Below, one piece after another: positions 35,601 to 48,660 of a stretch of 64,000 nucleotides of DNA. Positions within the stretch are counted from its first letter, which is position 1, and each line of letters starts with the position of its first letter. The translations under genes and the position numbers were made by a program. Origin of the DNA: Lutraria lutraria (Eukaryota; Mollusca; Bivalvia; Venerida; Mactridae). The notes under the pieces are model-generated. The model was not told the DNA's origin and ran no database searches. It saw only the letters and a list, made by a program, of their open reading frames with translations. The stretch is from assembly GCA_964023205.1 (NCBI GenBank), contig OZ026844.1, forward strand, positions 5,950,840-6,014,839. Direction: 5' to 3'.

Positions 35601-36790
35601 ATATTATATCCTACAACTCTAGCTTGCATCATCATAATAAGAAAAACACGCTATGATGTGAATGCATAAATGCTATTTTTTATACACCAATCTGGCGCTT
35701 TAAATGACGTCATATCCAGACTGATTTATGAACATGCATAATTTTAGCATGTTATTTGAGCATGTAAAATGTTCACCATATACGCGTGAAATTGGTGAGG
35801 GGTGTATGGATTCAGTCAACTGAAAATTGATGTAATGCAAAAGATCGACATTATAATTCCCACCGGTTACGTTGTAATTATGTTGCTGCATCTTGTCTTT
35901 GAGTATATATAAAGCCAGATAAATCAGTTCAAGGCTACGGACGTACCTGCTGAACTGTCAGATCCATATCGGAGACACCCATATTGCTTTTTATGACAGA
36001 ACGGTTGATTCAATTACAATGTAAATGTCTGAAATTACATACTCTAATACAAACATTCATTTCTAACCATTACCGTGCTTAACACCGGGAACGATAAAAA
36101 ACATGAAAAACCAATCGAAATAATGAGTAGAGATTCCATTCCAATGACCGATTCTACTGTGTCTCCTTCCCCGACTTTCTGTGCCGTCCTGAAATGACCA
36201 TAGAACTCGAATGGCTCTTTAAACAACAGGCAAACGAAAGCCTCAATTACCCCGAGCATCCGTATAAACGAGTAATGCAGTTATGTCAATGAATCCTGTA
36301 ATACGAGAAATATACAATATATGTACATTATCATAAATAAGGATAATCCCCTTCATTAGTATCTAACAAGATCATTGACACATTCATTAGTTGCACCTAA
36401 GCACGAGCTTTGAATACACGTAAAGAGATGTCATTGAACTATGGCGCTGTTGTTAATTTGTTATAATTGTTTCGTACTTGATACAGGCACACTGTCTTAA
36501 GCACATAGGATAAATATTGTATCTATGTAGCTTACTCTATTTTTCATCAGTGTTGTAAAATAATACTCTCAATACGTTTAAATTGTAGGCCTTTCTCTCT
36601 AATGAAAACTATACTCAAGGCCAGAGCAAACGCATCACTAGCTATAATGTAATATTGTTTGAGTATTCGTGAATGGATTGCGTTCAAATTTGGAATAAGA
36701 CTAACGCATCTTATGTGATGTTTTACATTATTTTGTTGATCGATTGGAAATAAATTTCTACAATGTATAGTGTGTCCCTGATGTGGTATA
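35601..36790. other. Intron or intergenic, no gene supported
   Basis: A minus-strand 71-codon open frame at 36044-36259 has hydrophobic segments but no acceptor in frame, so it is not called. Confidence 0.3.
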
Positions 36791-36885
36791 CAGTATAACC
36801 TCTCCAGAGCGACCCTTTCTTGAGCAACAACCTCCCTAAAACAACAGCAACAACAGGATTTTTTCCCACTGCACGATGTTCTTTT
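36791..36885. mobile_element. MITE, CAGTRCAACCTCTCC family, broken copy
   Basis: CAGTATAACCTCTCCAGAGC and TTGAGCAACAACCTCCCT are clear. The right end is missing. Confidence 0.6.
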
Positions 36886-37551
36886 CTGTTCTGTGTAATA
36901 AAATTCCAAGAATGTTTAACAAGTCACGTGGTATCCCGTATATTGAGATGACATATTTATACATATTTTATCACATTCAGAAATTTCCTCTATCCATTAA
37001 GTTGTTTCCGAGAAATACATCTAGATAACTCGGTCGAATTGCTAATGCAATATGCGCCTCTGCTGATCATAAACTTGAAGGTTTTATTTTTATAAATGTT
37101 GAAAATGCATCTATATATACTTTCAAAATTCCGAGATTTGACATCTTTTAACCCTGTATGTTCGATGCAGATTTCGATTAAATTTTGGTCGTATACTCTT
37201 TATTACATATAGATCCTGCAGAGTTTTATAGTCCATTGTATAGAAACAAATACATATTTACAAAGATACAAACTAACACAAATGATCACAACATGTGTAA
37301 AATACAAGCAAGGGTAAGCCTTTACGTATATAATTAAGATAATAGTTAGCATAACTATCATGTGTTTACAGAAAACGAGCAGAACATGTAATAATATAAA
37401 TTGTATAATTATAACATGTCAAACCATATTTAATGTATACTGAAAGTAAACGTATAAATGAGTCATATCATGTCGTCAGTTTTTACGAGTATTCCGTTTT
37501 TCGGTAATTTATTTATTTGGCTGTAACGCCGTTTTTTAACAACTCTTCAGT

Positions 37552-37768
37552 TATATACGAGGGCCGATTCATCTAAGAAGTTTTCCTGACGGTATTCTAA
37601 CAGGTTCTAACTGATTCCACCAGTAACCGGCAACTTCTCCACATGTGGTGGAAAATCAACATAGTTGACAAATTTTCATAGAAGTGTACAACCTGTCACG
37701 ATCGGGAATCGAACCGAGTTCGCCGGGTTACAAATCCAGCGCAGTAACTATTGGACCACGGCTGCGGT
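37552..37768 (-). mobile_element. tRNA-derived SINE, near full length
   Basis: Minus strand: CCGTGGTCCAATAGTTACTG (box A region), CTCGGTTCGATTCCCG (box B), body with ATGTGGAGAAGTTGCC, tail TTAGATGAATCGGCCCTCGT. Same family as 48350-48660, 29030-29500 and 63949-64000. Confidence 0.7.
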
Positions 37769-38987
37769 CTTTCTCATAATTAATGCCACGTTACTCTAAC
37801 ATATGTCTGGTTGAAGGTCTTGATAAGCTAGATGCGAATAATTTCAAATCTTTAATCGGAATTGTATGAGTATTTGAACAAATCGTCAATTTCATGTATT
37901 TTGTTATACCTTCAAATTAGTCCAGATACAGATTTAACACAGTAAGCTAATTGGAAAGCTTTCCTCTTGTAAGTTTTATTGATTTTTAATACTTCCTTTT
38001 TTAATATTTTTTTGGTACATTAATTTAAATTTGCTCCTTGTCTTACGCAAAACTAAACGTGTTTGACTGCCTGCACGGGTTTTTAATGATTATCACTTCA
38101 AAAAGCATGTGTATAGCTGTCAAGTGCAGCCTTAGATGTTTCGCAAAACTCTTTTGTTTATTCGATTGTTCAGGTAACAGAGAGCCAATAAAAGCCGAAA
38201 ACATTCATTATTTGATCTGCATTTTCTAGTTTTTTAAACATCTGTCGGCTTGACGATAATTTGGTCTTGAAATTCTAGTCTTCTTCGCTAATCCCCTAAA
38301 TTGACTTAATTATCCGTGTATAATAAAACACATGTTCAGTATGGTGTGTTACGTTTGAGCTATTTGTGCCTGTGTGAAGTGGTACTGAACTTTTGAAAAC
38401 GTATCTTAGAACAAACGAACGAATCAAGATTTTTTAAAGTACTTCTGACTTTAATTGTATGAGGCACAGTGTGCCGCACCACAGTTCAAATTATGTACAA
38501 GTTTGACTTTCCTTCATAGATCAGAACAGAACAGAACAGATACTTTATTACATGACTTGAGCCATGGCTTATAATCATTTACAAAATACAAATATTTATC
38601 CTGTTTCTACATTGTTTTTAGACCTTATAAAGCAGTGACTGGATAAACCTGGCTTTATCCTGTCACTAGATCACGTGGTCAGCTTTATTTCGTCACTTTG
38701 TATTCCTGCGCGCCGTAGTCCGCTCGTAATACAACAAAGTGTGCCTTTTATATTACAAAATGGTACAATTATATACATATATGATAAAGTGAATGTTGAA
38801 ATTCTCAACGTATTCTAAGAGTTTTTATTCAAAATAGCGTGACTATTTTATTGGCGCGTCATGTTGCTGAATGGTTAAGACGCTGTTAAAAAGAGGCATG
38901 ACGTGCGTTTTTAAATCCAAATAAATAGAGTTTTGAGACTTATTTCGGTGTAGAAACAGTTATATTGCTGAAGAAACAGGATAAATC

Positions 38988-39129
38988 GAATACATGGTTG
39001 GTGCTGAGATGGAGAAAGTTTATCCGGTTCGGCACGAAAGCTAAAATGGGCTCGCCAGAGGCTCGCCCATTACAGCTTTCTAAGCCTCACCGGATAAACC
39101 TTCTCCACCTCGGCACCAACCATGTATTC
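38988..39129. repeat. Foldback element with about 65-bp arms
   Basis: Left arm starts GAATACATGGTTGGTGCTGA with GGAGAAAGTTTATCCGG; right arm is its inverse, CCGGATAAACCTTCTCCACC through CAACCATGTATTC. The centre carries GGCTCGCC twice. GC-rich for this region. The RNA would form one long hairpin. Not assigned to a known family. Confidence 0.75.
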
Positions 39130-41146
39130 CCTATTTATACATAATTAACATGCGACATAAATAAACATAAATAAATAAGTAAGAAAACAGAGGGTTGGAG
39201 AAACCAAATTTCTAAATGCTAAATTTGCAGACATATAGATGTTATATAAACAACACATACAAAAAAGTAAACGATTCATGTATGAAGATCTTAACAACAG
39301 GGCTTCTTTTACATACCTCAGTAAGTTAAATAAAATGTTTTTATTATCAGAATTTTAAAGTTAAGAAAATTGTACATGGAAGGCCTATCATAGAAATATA
39401 TATATTGTAGTTTATCTTTCACAGTAAACATTAAAACTCCAAAACTCTTGTCAAACTTGGACACTAATCTCCTAGCCCTCTGTTTAATTCCGATTTCGGT
39501 AGTAATCATGTATCAAAGTAGAATGATTTCTAGTTATCCTTTCCAAAAGTATTCACAGAAATAATTTAAAATTTATCAAAATTAAACAACCACAGTCAAA
39601 TTTATAGTAAATGGATGTTGTGTAATCTAGAGGATGTTTGGCCAGTGGATACTTGACTCAAATGAATTTACAATGATCTATAATATTATTAGGGAATGCT
39701 CCAGTGTATTTAATTCTTTGACTGACCAAAACGTTTCTTATATAAGAAGAAATATATAAAGAATTTATAATTAGATTCCCTACATATTTCAATACTGTAT
39801 TGATTCATTGCTAGAAGTAATGTTATATTACTTAATGTTGAATAAAAGTTGTTGTTGTTGTTATATTTAAATTCATAACATGATATTTCATTAACGTCTT
39901 GATCTTAGCATACTTTTGTGTAGCTTTCTGTTAATTAATTGACTTATAATTGACACCCGTATACAAATCGTTACCAGTAATTCTCTTAATTGGTATCAGC
40001 ATGTTCATTATGTGTAAATAAATAGACCCATCCTTAACTATATTGTTAAATGGTGCCATGTTTATGTTAAAGTCAACTTTTGAAGCACATTGTCCAACAG
40101 GTTGGATTTATCTGGTATTGAAATAGGTCTAAGTGTCTGATTGGTGTTTAAGAAAGCAACATTTGTTTACTAAGCAGTTCCGGTATTTTATTTTCGGTGA
40201 AACTAAATTTTAAAAAAAATCAAATTTTGTTTAAAGTCCGTTCATAAACCGTTTCACACATTTTATACATATTCGTGTCCTTGAAATCACTCTGTTGTTG
40301 CAACAGTAATTATACTAATAACTCTATTATAATAATTCACAGCAATTTACATAAAATATCATAGAAATGCAAATGATATTTTGAGTCAAATATGCTTTTG
40401 TTGTAGATAAATGGCATCATTAAACTATACAGAAAATATGCTTAGAAGTCTGATAGTCCTGTCAAAAAAGTTCATGTACAACCCACTAATAATGCTGAAT
40501 TTATCAAAAGTAGGGGGTTTCCCATTAGAATAACAAAAAAAAAAACAAAAAAAAACAGACGTCGAAATGGACAAAGCGCGAAATAAAATGAATGAATCAT
40601 GAAAGATAGAAAAGTCTCGCATTATACACGATCATAAACGGGAACGAACATGAGCTTATTTGTAAACACCTACTAATGTGCAAGCACATGTATCAGCATT
40701 TAATTATAATTAGTTTTAATTACCATATCAAAATGTGAGGCATTGCTGCATAAAAGGCTGACTGGCACATACAATAGATCTATGTTACTTTCTTCAAGTC
40801 TTATAACGTACTTACCACCCTTTATATAATTTATCTATGGGTGAAGTTGAGTATACTTATCAAGTTGTTTCAAGACGATGTTTACTGTTTACTCGTGTCT
40901 CTCGTCGTTTGTATTTAGATCAAATGCAAGTTTAGTATGCAACTTGTTCATATCCTAGTAGCCTAGCTTAATTATAGCTGTATCAGAGAATCAGATATGA
41001 TTTGTAATTTGTATTGTTATGTTGATTTGCTTACCTGCATTATGAGTTAATTATCATTCTGTGAGTTATGTGATGCTTGTCTTGAAACAGAGCATATAAC
41101 GGAATGGTGTAAAGTAGAATGCTCCGAGGAAACACTTTTCATATTA

Positions 41147-41278
41147 CAATAAAACCCCTGAAAAACGGACCTCTTTCCGGAATGGACCAAAAGCCCGGTT
41201 TATAAAAATACCAGTTTTTAGACAACTTTTGATAAATCGTCAGATTTTAAGGGAGTCAGGATTTCAGGGATTCTATTA
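41147..41278. mobile_element. MITE, CAGTAAAACCC family
   Basis: CAATAAAACCCCTGAAAAACG at the left, GTCAGGATTTCAGGGATTCTATT at the right, with CCGGAATGGACCAAAAGCCC inside. Confidence 0.65.
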
Positions 41279-41702
41279 TACATTGTATGTCACGGATTTT
41301 TTTTTTTTAAATTTCTATTCACGCATTTAAGCGTTATTTCCAAAAAGAATACAGCATAATTACTTCTTGCAATTAGGTGTGAAATGAATAAAAGCTGTGT
41401 ATGAATACAAAAAACACCATTGTCTATGGTCCGCTTTCATAATCTTACATTATCTGTTGTTTTCTCTGGATAATTTATTTGGACTTTATTTTTTCTCTGC
41501 ACCTTATGAACCCGTTCCAGGGCCCGAATGACATTACATAGTGTTTAGTGACCGTGACCCAGACCTAATGGGCGATGATTGACTGCAATATCAATACTTT
41601 CTTGAAGTGTTTGTTCTTCTTAAACTTGCATGGTCAGGTGATATAGGAACGTTTCATAGGATCCTTTAACCGATGTAGTGGAAGATTAGTTAAAGTTTAT
41701 TG

Positions 41703-41869
41703 CTGTAAAATCCCAGAAAAACGGACCTCTCCGGACTGAACCAAAAGTTTTCTGAGAATTCCGATTTTCAAAAAACTTTTGAAAAATTCCGAAAAAATAG
41801 GATTTGAATAATAGTCCGATTTTCATGGAAATCCGGTATTCAGGGAGTCCGGCTTTCAGGGGCTTACTG
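41703..41869. mobile_element. MITE, CAGTAAAACCC family
   Basis: CTGTAAAATCCCAGAAAAACGG at the left; CAGGGAGTCCGGCTTTCAGG and GGCTTACTG before TA at the right. Confidence 0.65.
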
Positions 41870-42361
41870 TATAATTAAATTTTAACATTTCTTTGCACTT
41901 ACTATGATATGAGTTTTAGATACTCCACCTGATTCATGCAACTGTGTGAATGAACGCATTACTTTAATCTGCCGGTGTAAAATTATGTAATTTTCTTATC
42001 AGCCAGATTTCTAGGTAATAATTCTGGGAAATATGTAGTTCTGTTACTCCTCAACGGTAAGAGAGAGTAAAGAACTTATCTTGGCAGGTAGAACAATATA
42101 TGTGGCACATACATAGGTAAAGTCGACACTAATTAGGCTAACCAATGTAGTCGGGAGATAATTAAAAACAATTTTAACCCAACATAAACTGACAGATTGT
42201 AAACAAATGTTGCTACATTAAATAAACCTTGGGTGTAGATCATTATCTGCCGCAAAGCTTGTTACATGTAATCCTTTTCAAAATGAAAATAATTAAAAAT
42301 ACACAAAATATTCAATGACGGGTTTGGCACCTCAGACAAGTGCCCGCTTCGTTTTGACATA

Positions 42362-42541
42362 CAGTCAGATCTGTGTTAGCCCCCACCTTCGAATCAAGGC
42401 CACCATGTGAATAAAGGCCATTCTTTAAAAACCGACATGGATTATAGATTACCAAAATGACCTCTGAATGAACAAAGACCACCTCTCAAAAAAGGTCATA
42501 TTTTGTATTTTCATGGGTGACCTTTGTTCACAGGCTTGACT
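42362..42541. mobile_element. MITE, CAGTCAAACCT family
   Basis: CAGTCAGATCTGTGTTAGCC at the left and GACCTTTGTTCACAGGCTTGA at the right. AACCGACATGGATTATA and ACCTCTGAATGAAC recur just outside at 42637-42680, so a piece was duplicated locally. Confidence 0.6.
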
Positions 42542-42689
42542 TTATTTCTGTTCTATGTTGGTTGATTAATTTTCTGTCTGATTGTCTTTTTTCACAGGGG
42601 TTTAAAGTTTAAACGTTGCATCCATAGCCAGGGTCAAAAACCGACATGGATTATAAAGAACTAAATAACCTCTGAATGAACATTGCATC

Positions 42690-42830
42690 CATAGTCTGGG
42701 TCATCTGGCTTTTCCCAGCTTTAACGGCGGAGGAGGTCTCCCGTTGTACGCATGAGTGGAACCTCCAGCCTTACGTAAGCTAGTAGGACAGTTTGTTCAG
42801 TGTTCTGCAAAATGGGGTCTATTTCGTAAC
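42690..42830. mobile_element. SINE body fragment (family of 21020)
   Basis: GGGTCATCTGGCTTTTCCCAGC and TTTAACGGCGGAGGAGG line up with 21024-21065, in the same orientation. Confidence 0.45.
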
Positions 42831-42864
42831 TTATTTGTGGCTGAACAAAATAAACGTTAACATA

Positions 42865-43040
42865 CAGTGCAACCTCTCCAAAGCTACACTCTTTAGGAGA
42901 AGCAAAATTGTGTTTTTATTGAAAAAGGTTGTTGCTCTTGAGAGGATAAATTGAATCATACAGTAAGACATAATCATGCTATTGTCGCAGGCAGCTTGTG
43001 GCTTTGGTTTAGAGAGGGCGGCTCTGCAGAGGTTGTACAG
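42865..43040. mobile_element. MITE, CAGTRCAACCTCTCC family
   Basis: CAGTGCAACCTCTCCAAAGC at the left, GCAGAGGTTGTACAG at the right, TA on both sides. Confidence 0.75.
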
Positions 43041-46000
43041 TACAACAAAAGTCTGTTTTTAACAAATTATTATTGGAAGCTTTGTGGTGAGCGATTGGAA
43101 TAGAAATTGAATTATTTACACGAATCTGTGAAAGTTGTCTGGAATCATGATTGGTTGATTTATTGATTATAATTCTGCTTACTCATCAAATATCTCTTCA
43201 TTCACTTTATGGAACAATTCATCATTCGATCGAAACCTCTGTATTCCTGTGGTAGAACATGCATTTGGAAAATATCAAACCTTCGTATAATTATATGACA
43301 ATCAATATATATACAATCAATGTATATAATGGACCATTCTCACAGCTGCTTCTTTTAGCTGATTAAAACAACATAGCATATACGGCAATAACATCAGAAA
43401 TTGATATTAATGAACATAATTATGTACATCATTCGCACCTGGAAATTATAGTATTTCGGTATTGTACTTGTTATTTATTACATTGTTTTATGTTAATTCA
43501 TGAACCAACAACTGGGGAAGGTTATGACCATGTATCGAACTCAACACCTGTTAGGACGATCGAGATTAACATGTTAAGAAATTGGCCTGATTGGTAGACT
43601 AAAACAACAGTAGATTTTTCTGTTGTTGTTCATTTTATATCTGATCTGATTATGATCTGTTTGTTTGCTGGTGGTATTTGTGATTGTAGTTCACGATTAA
43701 CATCAATGTATTGTGAACAACCACCCTACCATGTTTACATTGTACACTGTATTGCCAGGGAATTTCTAAGAAATGCAAGCTAACTTTTAACAATTCCCAA
43801 ACGGGTAAACCGTCACGTGTGCAAATATGCAGATATTTGTGCTGATGGGTATACCCGTCTCATTGGCAGCGAAAAGGTTTTAATTAATAATTAATTGTTA
43901 TTCTTCCTCCTCCTTGTTCTTTATGACATCACATGATCAAATATTTATTGTATTATACATATGTTTGTAACGAGATACTGCATTAGGCCTAAGTATTAGT
44001 TACGAAAAAATCATATTCTGTTCCATGGATGCCCACCTTGACGATTCTAGATTTTATCAGGATTTTTAAAAGTTACAACTTTAAAAATACAAAAATACAA
44101 TTATCATGTATAATTTTATAGCATTCAATGCTGTTCATACTTGCAAAACATATTTTTGGATATGTGGGGTAAAATAAATGTACATGTGTGTTCTGCATAT
44201 AAAATTAGGTTTGAATTCAGCATACTTTAGTCTAAAACAAAATTGACATTTACCGATATATGCATAATGAAAAAGAGATATTTAGAAATAAATGCCTAGA
44301 AACAAATATGATACAAACATGCTTGGGCATTTATGGGAAATTAATGTATTGCGAATGCTTAAGTTAACAATGCAACTCGCAATTCTCCATTTTCATATAA
44401 TATCTGTCAGTTTCATTGATAAAACTATATTTATCCCGAACAACCTCTAATATTTTACACTTCACATTGCCTCAAATGAATAGCTAGTTGTTTTCAAACA
44501 AATTTATTGTGGTGTATGACTCTGCAATCGTTCAGTCAGTCAATGTTCAGCGGAGGTCCTTAAGTACTGAGGAAATCTTTGGATATTAGAGTAAGGTCTG
44601 GCCACTTATTGATTGTAATGAAGCACATCCATATATTGAGGGAGGATAAAGTAAACAAATATAGCCCAGTAATGCACTCTATGAAGACCTGCGCCGAAGA
44701 ACACCTCCTGTATTATCGCGGTTAATGCGATAACAGAACTGTGTAATAAAGGTGCACCTTTGGACGCCCAGTTGGCTTCTTGCGGTCAGCCACACTAATT
44801 GTTGACATTTATTAGATTTGTGCCAATGTATGATGCATGTACGATCAAAGTTGTATTTGTTCTAAAGTAGGTAACATGGAAATTGCCAAAGAATTCGGTG
44901 AGTGGTTAAAAACATTGGGTGCACTGAAGCCAACATCAGCTGTTGGGATCGCCCGTGAGAACGGAAACATGTTGCGTGATTTTCTAACTTCTGTCACTTC
45001 GGAAATACATGACATCATTGATTTTTCCCAATCCGATAAGTATTATAAGTTGCGTTATTGCGTGCATACCAGAAATGTTTTTCTCAAAGCATTCTCGCGC
45101 TTTTCTGACTTGACCACACCTTGGTATTTGAGTCACAGAGTACAGTCTTGTTTGCACATCGAACATTAATCGAAATCTAATCGATTCTCTATGGTTACAA
45201 TGTCCCTGACAAAGGTTTTGTAATTAAAATTGTATAGTTCGTTTTCTTTAATGATATTTATCGTTTTGTTCAGCACGTAAGCGATACTTGTCTGTAACAA
45301 TGAATTGAACATGAATGAACTACATGTACATGCATCCAATGTTTTTATCTACTGTACTAAATGAACCTTAAAAGCATTCACTAAGTAGACAACTTGTTAA
45401 TTATTTGTTGAACCTAAAAAAAATTTCAAGTTCTCAACACACATTTAATATTTAACACCTAAATACCAGTAATTACTGGACATGTCAAAAGTCATTGAAC
45501 ACCGCAGTTCAATGTAATTTACTTACGAATTCATTGTGACCATTGTTTATTAAACATTCATTGTTCGATCTACGTTAAATAAAAGTAAGAATATGTTCAT
45601 TAATTGAATTGCAAGCAATGAATACTTTTAATGAGTGACTAAGTACTACTAATAGATGATGATAAGTTTTGTTAAGGCAAGTAGACTGTGATTATAGATA
45701 AGGATTGCTGTAAAATAAAACAGGAAAGAAAGAGCGAATCTGTTATAAAATTTTTTCGAACTAACGCTCTTCATTATAAACTTTTTGATTATTGACTATT
45801 AGGCTACGCATGAATAAGCAGGAACGTCAAGAACGATCCTCGTACGTTAAATTATACGTGACATCGTCATATAATCAAAGTAAATTATATATTGACAAAT
45901 GGTGATTTTTTTAGAATTACATGTAATACAATGTGGTGACTGTACCCTCGTCAGTCATCCGATGTGTTCGATTTTCTGCTAGTCTGTCTGAATGCCAATA

Positions 46001-46540
46001 TCATGTTGGTATGTAATGATGGTGTTATTGTGTGTGTCTGTCATATCCATTGTCTGTTAATGATTGATTGTAGTTGTATTTTAAGTAAATAGTTCTTATT
46101 TTATAATCAACATTACTGATTGTGAACACGCATTCTTTGCATTATAACTACATTAAAAGTTAAAACATATGACTAATCTAATCTGGTGTAAGTTGAAACA
46201 TTGGAAACACCAGCTTTTAATTAGTACTGTTATCGATTTCGTATTTTGAAAGTGGTGATTGGTTTATAAGCACTAACCATTCGCTTAAAGGTATATTAGA
46301 TTACCATCTATATTGACCGAGTTTCATGTATCTTCCGTCCTTCTAAATGTCATACAGTTGTCGTTAAAATGCTTCGAATGTTAGATTGCTTCGCTGAGTT
46401 AATCAATTACCTTAATTCATTGATCAAATAAATAACTCACAAAGATATAAACAGTTCCTGGTTCATATATTTCATGTGTGATTAACATGGTCTGAACCCT
46501 CTATAGTGTTGTAATCAACTTATAGAACCTCATCTGTTCA

Positions 46541-46765
46541 GTTTCCGTGGCCGAGTGGTTAGGGTGTCCACCTTAGGAGCGGGAGATCGAAGGTTCGAAC
46601 CCCAACTGATGCGGTAGGTTGGTGAGCCGTCAGCTATTTAGATAATGGTTACTGCCGGCCCATCTCAGCTGCCCGGTTCAAAGAGAAGGGATTCGGGAGG
46701 TACTGTATGCACAAAAGACAGATGTCTCATAAGTCAACCTGGCTGACCCTTTAAATAGGGGTGAC
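46541..46765 (+). mobile_element. tRNA-derived SINE with full head
   Basis: TTCCGTGGCCGAGTGGTTAG (box A), GAAGGTTCGAACCCC (box B), then GGCCCATCTCAGCTGCCCGG and a tail CAACCTGGCTGACCCTTTAAAT. The acceptor ends do not pair, which separates it from a Ser/Leu tRNA gene. Confidence 0.7.
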
Positions 46766-46823
46766 ACTATGATTAACAACATTTTCCTTTTATACTTGTA
46801 TATATAGTATAATACTGTTTTAC

Positions 46824-47296
46824 CCACAGGCTACCGGCATGTGACAATAGCAACATAAATTGTCAGCATATATAATTATATTATAGAGTAAAGGTATAGA
46901 ACTACTGGGCTCAAACATCACACCGGTCATGTTCATCAAGGTCCTGTTGTAACAATTCTGAACCGATTCTTAAAAGCCTGGTCAAATTCGACGCAGAAAT
47001 AATTTCTCTTTAACTACCATCCACTCTTATATCCATATATTGCTCTGAACTGGAGCAACAAGCCCTTCAACCTACAAAAAGTACTACTCGCCATCGATGT
47101 GACCTAAGTTTGTTTTCATTAGCTACAGAGTAAATTTCTTTATTCCTTCGTGATTTCATACCCACTCCGGTGTAAATCGAAAGAAAATCAAATTGTTTAT
47201 CAATCACCGCCGACAAATAATTCAATTGATGGATACCTGAGGCGTTTTTTGTTTTGAAAATTTATTTTGCTATTGTCACATGCCAGTAGCCTGTGG
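46824..47296. mobile_element. 473-bp inverted-repeat element with 6-bp target duplication
   Basis: Left end CCACAGGCTACCGGCATGTG followed by ACAATAGCAACATAAA; right end is the inverse, TTTATTTTGCTATTGTCACA then TGCCAGTAGCCTGTGG. About 36 bp of terminal repeat with 3 mismatches. TTTTAC flanks both sides (46818-46823 and 47297-47302). No transposase remnant. The 6-bp duplication argues against TA or TTAA families; superfamily open. Confidence 0.75.
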
Positions 47297-48349
47297 TTTT
47301 ACCTCGATTGCCACGTGGTGCGATATATCGTTATTTCATATTGTGGTGTGATTGGTGGGATAAATTGTTCAATTACTTCCCCGCTTTATGGTTTGATTCT
47401 ACTTACGTTACACTTCAAATATTTGACGTTCTGTCAGTGCCAGTAAATCCTCTTCCTGGTCACGAGTTGTCACACTAGCCACAAACATGCAGTGTGTGAT
47501 TTGGTAATTTTCACTTTATCCATGCTTTGTAATACTTGCAGGGATAGGATCTCGAAAACAAATTTGTGGATGCATTGTTTTGTAGATCGCATTTATCAGA
47601 CAGTTACTAGTAGCACTTACAAATAAACATGTGGTAATTAGCTTTTATACGTAGATGTCCGCCGATCCTTCGCGTGTTTTCTCCACTTAACATGTTGGTA
47701 CCGTGTCGCTTATCAGAAAGTTCAATTAAAGCAACGTTTTCGTCTGTTTCCTTAGCAATGACATACTTTACATCTGGTAGATGGTTGATTGCTATCTGGA
47801 ACGCTGGGGTTACCAAGTAACCGTTGAATAATTATAGACATCATTAAACTTTCATAAGAATCCATTTTAATTTTTGTGCTGAAATGATCCGTAACGTTCG
47901 TGCCTAGAATTAAACGCACTCTAAAATTTGCCATAAACAGTCTGTTTATGTTTCACCAAAAAACCCAGACTTTTAGATAACGTCAGGTACAATCAAATGG
48001 TTAATTAACTGCGCCGTTCGAATGGTTAATATTTCAATGTTCTTAAAAACCATATAGCAACTAGTCACTGGTGTACTGTTTCAGTACAGGTTTGATTGTA
48101 CATGTATTTTGAAAAGAAAAAAAGTTGAAAACAGTGCACTTCATTAAAACATTAAAATGTTTACAATTTCAAACCAAGACAAACTCTGAAGGGTCAAAGC
48201 AATTAATCCGAAACCTGGATGTCAGCTTTGTAAATAATTTACCTTTCTGTATGAAGTAAATTTATTTTGTTGTTAGAGTAGGGTCACGATGTTCATGCAT
48301 AATTTTTACAACTCATACTCGTAATAAACTTATAGATTATATATCTATA

Positions 48350-48660
48350 ATAAATCCACGGGTCAGTAACCTGGACTTGTTACCAGGCGGTCCTGGTTCG
48401 ATGCTCGGTCGTGGCAGGTCATATCCTTCTACGAAATTTTGACAAAAATGTCCATTTTCATTCATATGTGGAGAAGTAGCCAGCTCCTTGTGGAAGTGTA
48501 AGTGAGTACTGGTTACAATACAGTGAATACTGGTTACAATACAGTGAATAGTGGTTACAATACAGTGAATACTGGTTACAATACAGTGAATACTGGTTAC
48601 AATACAGTGAATACAGGTTACAATACAGTGAATACTGGTTAGGTGAACCGACCGTCGTAC
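48350..48660 (+). mobile_element. tRNA-derived SINE with internal minisatellite
   Basis: Head with GTTACCAGGCGGTCCTGG and GGTTCGATGCTCGG, body with ATGTGGAGAAGTAGCC, then an expanded array, then tail GGTTAGGTGAACCGACCGTCG. Same family as 37552, in which the array region is single-copy. Confidence 0.65.
48501..48640 (+). repeat. 21-bp minisatellite, about 6.7 units
   Basis: Unit CAGTGAATACTGGTTACAATA with few substitutions. It grew from the AGTACTGG.. segment of the host SINE. Confidence 0.9.

Noticed and set aside
36044..36259. Minus-strand open frame of 71 codons with hydrophobic segments
   Set aside because: The nearest acceptor is followed by an in-frame stop and no convincing donor or homology was seen.
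36547..36909. Minus-strand open frame of 120 codons
   Set aside because: It overlaps a MITE copy, whose composition creates the cysteine-rich stretch.
44837..45169. Open frame of 110 codons (MEIAKEFGEWLKTLGALKPT region)
   Set aside because: Looks protein-like at the start, but there is no recognised family, no matching splice partner and no codon bias contrast with the flanks.
48501..48640. CRISPR-like array
   Set aside because: Units are contiguous 21-bp repeats without spacers in a eukaryotic SINE.
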